Part shown: one piece after another, positions 41,906 to 45,854 of the stretch
Position numbering within the stretch: the stretch's first letter is position 1
Layout of the letters: each line of letters begins with the position of its first letter
NCBI GenBank assembly: GCA_964406445.1
Contig: CAYORU010000027.1
Location: forward strand, 1-45,854
Origin: SG8-30 sp964406445
Lineage (GTDB): Bacteria > Pseudomonadota > Gammaproteobacteria > Steroidobacterales > Steroidobacteraceae
Length of the DNA: 45,854 nt
Direction of reading: 5' to 3'
Made by a program: the position numbers and the translations under genes
The notes under the pieces: model-generated
Told to the model about the DNA's origin: nothing
Seen by the model: the letters and a program-made list of their open reading frames with translations, nothing else
Databases searched by the model: none

Positions 41906-42439
41906 TCAGGTCCCGCTGGCCACCTTGGCGGCGAGCCGGTCGAGCTGTTCGGCGAGCACCGCGTCCACCCGCGGCGCGGTGGCCTCCCAACCCTTCGGCT
42001 CGAAGCCCGATACGCGGTACTCCCATTGCACCAGCGTTCCGCCCTCCGCCGGCTTCAGCGTGATGGCGAGCGAGCCGCCGGCGCCTTGCCAGAGGAGCGG
42101 CCCGAGACCGCCGGTCATGACCAGCTGCCTCGCCTCGCCGGACACGTAGGCGACGCGCAGGTGCTCGACCTCGCCGCCCTCGAAGCGCTCGCAGAAGCAG
42201 CCGCCCGCCCGCGGCTCGATCGTCATGTTCGCCGCGCGGCCGGAGTAGGTGTGCGCGTCGCTCCACCAGCCGCCGACGGCCAGCAGCGTTTGCCACGTGC
42301 GCTCGGGCGAGTCCGCGAGCGTGCGGGTGAGCTTCAGGTGAAAACCGCCCTCGCCGATCGCGAGCACCTCGGCGCCGGCCGTGGCGCTCGCCGCGGCGAG
42401 CGCCAGCGCCACGAGCACGCGCTCGATCACGACAGCCAT
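41906..42439 (-). CDS. Secreted SRPBCC/START-like protein
   Basis: 177 residues. A signal-like N-terminus (VIERVLVALALAAASATAGAE) is followed by an SRPBCC pattern: GFHLKLTRTLADSPERTWQTLLAVGGWW, GGCFCERF, VEHLRVAYV and LVQWEYRVSGFEPKGWEATAPRVDAVLAEQLDRLA. The fold binds hydrophobic ligands in a deep pocket; the ligand is unknown. It overlaps the next upstream gene by 13 bp, so it is in an operon with the DUF1761 gene. Confidence 0.75.
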   Translation of the reverse strand: MAVVIERVLVALALAAASATAGAEVLAIGEGGFHLKLTRTLADSPERTWQTLLAVGGWWSDAHTYSGRAANMTIEPRAGGCFCERFEGGEVEHLRVAYVSGEARQLVMTGGLGPLLWQGAGGSLAITLKPAEGGTLVQWEYRVSGFEPKGWEATAPRVDAVLAEQLDRLAAKVASGT

Positions 42440-42825
42440 CCCAGCACGGCGCCCATCACGGTGAACGCGAGCGTGCTGTAGCCGGCGTTGATGGCGAACA
42501 GCGCCAGGCTCTTGCGTTCGAACAGGTAGTTGATGCCGAGGTAGGCGCTGACCCAGGCCAGCCCGGCGGAGAAGCCGACGCCGGCGCCGAACGCCACTCC
42601 CGGCGCGGGGCCGAGGAACATCGCGAACACGATCGTCGCAAGCAGGTTCAGTGCAAAGGCGCCGCCGAAGACGATCGCGACGTTGCCGCGGGCCAGGTCC
42701 GCGTCGCTGAGTCCTGCCGCCCGCTGCCAGGCTTTTCCGAACAGCGGCGGCGAGTACCAGACGGCACCCACGGCGAAGCTGGCGAGCGCGGCGACGCCGA
42801 CCGCCGCCCAGTCGATGGATGGCAT
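42427..42825 (-). CDS. DUF1761 family membrane protein
   Basis: 132 residues with four hydrophobic helices and the DUF1761 pattern: WAAVGVAALASFAVGAVWYSPPLFGKAWQRAAGL at the start, then NLLATIVFAMFLG and LFAINAGYSTLAFTVMGAVLGW. It is an integral inner-membrane protein of unknown role. It overlaps the SRPBCC gene downstream by 13 bp and lies 22 bp from the DUF4242 gene upstream stop. Confidence 0.8.
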   Translation of the reverse strand: MPSIDWAAVGVAALASFAVGAVWYSPPLFGKAWQRAAGLSDADLARGNVAIVFGGAFALNLLATIVFAMFLGPAPGVAFGAGVGFSAGLAWVSAYLGINYLFERKSLALFAINAGYSTLAFTVMGAVLGWLS

Positions 42826-42847
42826 GACGATTCTCCCCGCTAGGCGG

Positions 42848-43138
42848 TCAGGCGCTCGCCGGATCCGGCCGGACCACGACGGTGTCCGCCACCGGGATGA
42901 TCTCGTCCACGGCCAGCTTCGCGCAGCGGGCGTGTTCGCGCACCGCCGCCTCGTCGACCGCCTGGTAGATGCAGACCGTTCCCAGCCGGCCGTCCGGCTC
43001 GGCCAGCACGTAGGACCGGATCCACTTGACCTTGTCCGGCATGTCCTCGTTGCCCACCTTGGTGGACAGGGCCGCGGCGGACTGCAGCTCCGGCGCGCCG
43101 GCCCAGGCGCTGCGGCGCAGGATCACGAACGTCTTCAT
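42848..43138 (-). CDS. DUF4242-like small protein
   Basis: 96 residues. The start MKTFVILRR follows a strong ribosome site (GGGGGAG, six bases away). The chain resembles DUF4242 (Nickel-responsive-like ferredoxin fold): IRSYVLAEPDGRLGTVCIYQAVDEAAVREHARCAKLAVDEIIPV. It has no signal and is probably cytoplasmic. Function unknown. It is first of three - strand genes (DUF4242, DUF1761, SRPBCC) that look like one operon. Confidence 0.7.
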   Translation of the reverse strand: MKTFVILRRSAWAGAPELQSAAALSTKVGNEDMPDKVKWIRSYVLAEPDGRLGTVCIYQAVDEAAVREHARCAKLAVDEIIPVADTVVVRPDPASA

Positions 43139-43257
43139 CGAAGCTCCCCCCTTGTCGTGGCGCGGCAGCCCGGTGACCGGGCCGGCGCCGCCCGCGCCGG
43201 GCACGCCGCGCCCGCCCGCGGGACGCCGCAACGACAACATACGCTCCTGCCGCGGGT

Positions 43258-43294
43258 CTTGAAATCCTGCCCGCGCGCCACGACCTCCCGTTCC
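43258..43294 (+). promoter_or_regulatory. Possible sigma-32 -35 element for the Hsp20 pair
   Basis: CTTGAAA at 43258-43264 matches the sigma-32 -35 consensus exactly. The nearest -10-like sequence, CCCGTTCC (43287-43294), lies 22 bases on, too far for a good match. The promoter is therefore doubtful, though it suits the heat-shock genes 60 bp downstream. The rest of the 215-bp region shows nothing else clear. Confidence 0.3.
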
Positions 43295-43353
43295 ATCGGT
43301 GGGCAGGGGCGGTCGCCGCCCCGGCCCGGGATTCGGACCAGAGGAGAGGACCC

Positions 43354-43794
43354 GTGATCTACCGAGCCTTGTTCCCCCGCGACCCGTTCGCGGAACTGGA
43401 GCGCCTGCAGCGGGAGCTGTTCCAGGCCTTCGACACCGCCCCCAGCATCCGCGGCCTCGGCCGCGGCGCGTTCCCGGCGCTGAACGCCGGCGGGACGCCG
43501 CAGACGGTCGAGATCTACGCCTTCGCGCCGGGCCTCGACCCGGCCAGCCTCGAGGTCAACCTCGAGCGCGGCGTGCTGACGATCACCGGCGAGCGCAACA
43601 GCGACCTGCCGCAGTCCGACGAGAAGACCGCGGTGCACGTCAGCGAGCGGTTCGCCGGCCGCTTCCGGCGGGTGCTGAGCCTGCCCGAGGACGCCGACCC
43701 GAACGCGGTGTCCGCGGAATACCGCGACGGCGTGCTGCACGTCAGCGTCCGCCGCCGCGAGTCGGCCCAGCCGCGCCGCATCGAGATCCACTGA
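43354..43794 (+). CDS. Hsp20-family small heat shock protein (first)
   Basis: 146 residues from GTG 43354, which follows GAGGAGAGGA. The alpha-crystallin domain runs from about 45 to 140: VEIYAFAPGLDPASLEVNLERGVLTITGER, then HVSERFAGRFRRVLSLPEDADPNAVSAEYRDGVLHVSVRRRE. It lacks the usual C-terminal I-x-I but ends RRIEIH, which contains I-E-I. It is an ATP-independent holdase against protein aggregation. A second Hsp20 gene follows 21 bp later. Confidence 0.88.
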   Translation: MIYRALFPRDPFAELERLQRELFQAFDTAPSIRGLGRGAFPALNAGGTPQTVEIYAFAPGLDPASLEVNLERGVLTITGERNSDLPQSDEKTAVHVSERFAGRFRRVLSLPEDADPNAVSAEYRDGVLHVSVRRRESAQPRRIEIH

Positions 43795-43815
43795 CGCGAG
43801 CCGAGGAGGAGCACC

Positions 43816-44193
43816 ATGAACGACACCAACGTCGGGACCCGTGAGTCCCAGGCCCGCGAGCAGCCTGCGCTGCTGCCGCCGGTGGACGTGATCGAGGACA
43901 CGGCCGGCATCACGCTGGTCGCCGACCTGCCGGGCGTGCCGAAGGACAAGCTGCAGCTTCGCGTCGACGCCGACACGCTGACGCTCGAGGGCGAGGTGTC
44001 CCTCGCCGCGCCGGAAGGCCTGCAGCCGAGCCACGCCGAGATCAGCGTGCCGCGCTACCGGCGCACCTTCACGCTGAGCAAGGAGCTCGATCCCGCGCGC
44101 ATCAGCGCCGAGCTGAAGAACGGCGTGCTGCGACTCAGGATCCCCAAGGCCGAGCACGCCAAGCCGCGCAAGATCGACATCAAGGTCGCCTGA
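43816..44193 (+). CDS. Hsp20-family small heat shock protein (second)
   Basis: 125 residues. The alpha-crystallin domain is at about 22-115: VDVIEDTAGITLVADLPGVPKDKLQLRVDADTLTLEGE, then YRRTFTLSKELDPARISAELKNGVLRLRIPK. The end KIDIKVA holds the I-x-I-type tail. It is divergent in sequence from the preceding Hsp20, so the two may form mixed oligomers, as class A/B pairs do. The ribosome site is GAGGAG before the ATG. Confidence 0.9.
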   Translation: MNDTNVGTRESQAREQPALLPPVDVIEDTAGITLVADLPGVPKDKLQLRVDADTLTLEGEVSLAAPEGLQPSHAEISVPRYRRTFTLSKELDPARISAELKNGVLRLRIPKAEHAKPRKIDIKVA

Positions 44194-44205
44194 GCCGGGG
44201 CAGGG

Positions 44206-44230
44206 CCGCGCGCGGCGGCGCCGCGCGCGG
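44206..44230. other. Perfect 11-bp stem hairpin 12 bp before zwf
   Basis: CCGCGCGCGGC (44206-44216), loop GGC, GCCGCGCGCGG (44220-44230). No T tract follows. It separates the heat-shock genes from zwf and could end the first transcript or sit in the zwf leader. Confidence 0.55.
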
Positions 44231-44242
44231 TATCCTCCCCGC

Positions 44243-45652
44243 ATGCCTGCGGAGCCCTCCGACGCGCTGGTGATCTTCGGCATCACCGGCGACCTCGCCT
44301 TCAAGAAAGTCATCCCGGCGCTGTACCACCTCGCGCGCCGCGGCCGGCTCGACGTGCCGGTCGTCGGCGTGGCGCGCGACGGCAGCCTCGACGCGCTGCG
44401 CCAGCGCGTGGTGGAGAGCCTGGCGCAGAACGCCGGCGGCACGGTCGACTCGCAGCTGCGCGAGGCGCTGCTGTCGCGACTCTCGCTGGTCGAGGGCGAC
44501 TACCGCGAGCTGGACACCTTCCGCAGGCTGCGGGACGAGCTCGGCGAGGCGCGCCGGCCGCTGCACTACCTCGCGATACCGCCAAGCCTGTTCGCCACCG
44601 TCGTCGAGGCCCTCGAGGCGAGCGGGGGCGCCGCCGGCGCCCGGGTCGTGGTCGAGAAGCCGCTCGGACGGGACCTCGCCTCGGCGCGCAGCCTGAACGC
44701 CGCGCTCGGCCGCGTGTTCCGCGAGTCAGACCTGTTCCGCATCGATCACTTCCTCGGCAAGGAGGCGGTGCAGAACCTGCTTTACTTCCGCTTCGCGAAT
44801 TCCTTCCTCGAGCCGCTGTGGCACCGAGATTGCGTCGAGAGCGTGCAGGTCACCATGGCGGAGTCCTTCGGCGTCGAGGGGCGCGGGCGGCTCTACGAGG
44901 AGCTCGGCGCGCTGCGCGACGTGGTCCAGAACCACCTGCTGCAGGTCGTCTCGATCCTCGCGATGGAGCCGCCGGTCGGCTTCGACAGCGAGGCGCTGCG
45001 CGACGAGAAGGTGAAGGTGTTGCGCGCGCTGCGGCCGTCCGGCCGCCGCGAGATGGTCCGCGGCCAGTACCGCGGCTATCGCGAGGAAGAGGGCGTGGAC
45101 CCGAGCTCCGACGTCGAGACCTACGTGGCGCTCAGGCTCGGCATCGAGTCCTGGCGCTGGGCCGGGGTGCCGTTCTTCATCCGCGCGGGCAAGGGCATGG
45201 CGGTCACGGCGACCGAGGTCTACGCCACGCTGCGCCGCCCGCCGCAACGGCTGTTCGACGAGCCGGTGCCCAGGCGGGCCAACTATCTTCGCTTCCGCCT
45301 GGGTCCTGACCAGGTCTCGATCGGGCTCGGCGTGCGGGCCAAGGACAGCGGCGAGGAAATGATCGGACGCAGCGTCGAGCTCGCGGCCTGCAACGCCCAT
45401 GCCGACGAGATGACCGCCTACGAGCGGCTGATCGGCGACGCGATGCGCGGCGACGCGACCCTGTTCGCGCGCCAGGACTCGGTCGAGGCGGCGTGGAGCG
45501 TGGTCGACGACCTGCTCGCCCGCGCCGGCGCGGTCCAGCCCTACGAGCGCGGCAGCTGGGGCCCCGCGGCGGCGGAGCGCCTGACCGCCGACGTCGGCGG
45601 CTGGCACGACCCGGCCGGCGCCGGCGGCGGTCCTTGCGAGCAGGCGCCCTGA
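44243..45652 (+). CDS. zwf: Glucose-6-phosphate 1-dehydrogenase
   Basis: 469 residues. The NAD(P)-binding start is IFGITGDLAFKKVIPALYHL. The active-site segment RIDHFLGKE, followed by AVQNLL, carries the catalytic His and the substrate-binding Lys. VVVEKPLGRDL and PFFIRAGKGM, typical of G6PDH, are present. The enzyme makes 6-phosphogluconolactone and NADPH, the first step of the oxidative pentose phosphate and Entner-Doudoroff routes, in the cytoplasm. It is convergent with a 6-phosphogluconate dehydrogenase gene. A hairpin lies just upstream. Confidence 0.96.
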   Translation: MPAEPSDALVIFGITGDLAFKKVIPALYHLARRGRLDVPVVGVARDGSLDALRQRVVESLAQNAGGTVDSQLREALLSRLSLVEGDYRELDTFRRLRDELGEARRPLHYLAIPPSLFATVVEALEASGGAAGARVVVEKPLGRDLASARSLNAALGRVFRESDLFRIDHFLGKEAVQNLLYFRFANSFLEPLWHRDCVESVQVTMAESFGVEGRGRLYEELGALRDVVQNHLLQVVSILAMEPPVGFDSEALRDEKVKVLRALRPSGRREMVRGQYRGYREEEGVDPSSDVETYVALRLGIESWRWAGVPFFIRAGKGMAVTATEVYATLRRPPQRLFDEPVPRRANYLRFRLGPDQVSIGLGVRAKDSGEEMIGRSVELAACNAHADEMTAYERLIGDAMRGDATLFARQDSVEAAWSVVDDLLARAGAVQPYERGSWGPAAAERLTADVGGWHDPAGAGGGPCEQAP

Positions 45653-45664
45653 AGGCCGGGCCGC

Positions 45665-45854
45665 TCAGCCCTTCGTCGAGGTGACCGCGTGCCCGCCGAA
45701 GGCCTGACGCATGCGCGCTAGCACGCGCCGGCCGTAGTCGCCGCTGCCCTGGCTCGCGAAGCGCTCCATCAGCGCGAGCGTCATGACCGGCGTGGGCACG
45801 CCGAGCTCGACCGACTCGAGCGCCGTCCAGCGGCCCTCGCCCGAATCGGCGACC
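45665..45854 (-). CDS. gnd: 6-phosphogluconate dehydrogenase (decarboxylating), 3' end (partial)
   Basis: The last 62 residues are visible, with the start outside the window. The sequence VADSGEGRWTALESVELGVPTPVMTLALMERFASQGSGDYGRRVLARMRQAFGGHAV is the C-terminal part of the short (about 300-residue) NAD/NADP 6PGDH type. The enzyme converts 6-phosphogluconate to ribulose 5-phosphate and CO2. It is convergent with zwf, with 12 bp between stops, so two steps of one pathway meet here. Confidence 0.88.
   Translation of the reverse strand, partial: VADSGEGRWTALESVELGVPTPVMTLALMERFASQGSGDYGRRVLARMRQAFGGHAVTSTKG

Overview
This is a GC-rich bacterial chromosome segment, most likely from a gammaproteobacterium of the Xanthomonadales, Nevskiales or Steroidobacterales type. 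The basis for that is the gene content (HrpB helicase, HiPIP, Bfd/Bfr, RluB, an alanine/glycine-rich 'DASA'-tailed secreted protein, a GlyGly-CTERM-like protein) and the encoded CCA of the tRNA. The placement is inference from gene families, not from a marker gene. No phage, IS element or CRISPR array was seen. The sequence is chromosomal housekeeping mixed with envelope and secreted-protease genes.

Layout. 1-5313 (+): a tightly packed operon with an ExbB/TolQ-like channel, an actin/Hsp70-like FHA protein, two von Willebrand A proteins that each carry an ExbD-like N-terminal helix, and a lipoprotein. It ends head-on against a TPR/TonB-C protein (5064-6770, -), and the two low-complexity tails share about 250 bp. 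6851-10580 (-): lipid methyltransferase of the Cfa family with DUF1475, a duplicated VanZ protein, and a glycine-rich secreted protein. 10666-13328: a secreted subtilisin divergent from an ECF sigma/anti-sigma pair. 13325-17447: MetY, an M28 aminopeptidase and a double-GNAT protein. 17462-25062: HrpB, a BASS transporter, Lon, an NlpC/P60 lipoprotein and RluB. 25063-25508 has no protein gene but holds a candidate small RNA with its own promoter and a strong terminator. 25509-29033: TetR plus a DevABC-like tripartite exporter. 29073-31382: a class V PLP enzyme divergent from an Lrp regulator across a palindromic operator. 31463-32778: HiPIP, then a Fur-boxed bfd-bfr pair. 32813-33249: tRNA with CAU anticodon followed by a decayed HigA-like antitoxin gene. 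33246-39776: ankyrin lipoprotein, then a secreted subtilisin split by an in-frame amber codon, an M48 protease and an unknown secreted protein. 39763-43138 (-): a reprolysin-like protease with DUF11 repeats, SRPBCC, DUF1761 and DUF4242 proteins. 43354-45854: two Hsp20 chaperones, zwf, and the 3' end of a 6-phosphogluconate dehydrogenase gene.

Themes. Proteases dominate: two subtilisins, M28, M48, M12B-like, NlpC/P60 and Lon. Iron handling is grouped (HiPIP, Fur box, Bfd, Bfr), as is carbon flux into the oxidative pentose phosphate pathway (zwf and gnd, convergent). A dispersed repeat built of 7-bp units in inverted arms around a 30-nt core occurs twice, each time directly at the stop codon of a gene (M28 and lon) and in the same orientation to that gene. 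The best candidate for an undescribed system is the first operon, which looks like a proton-driven ExbB/ExbD-type motor whose ExbD-like subunits are two different vWA proteins.
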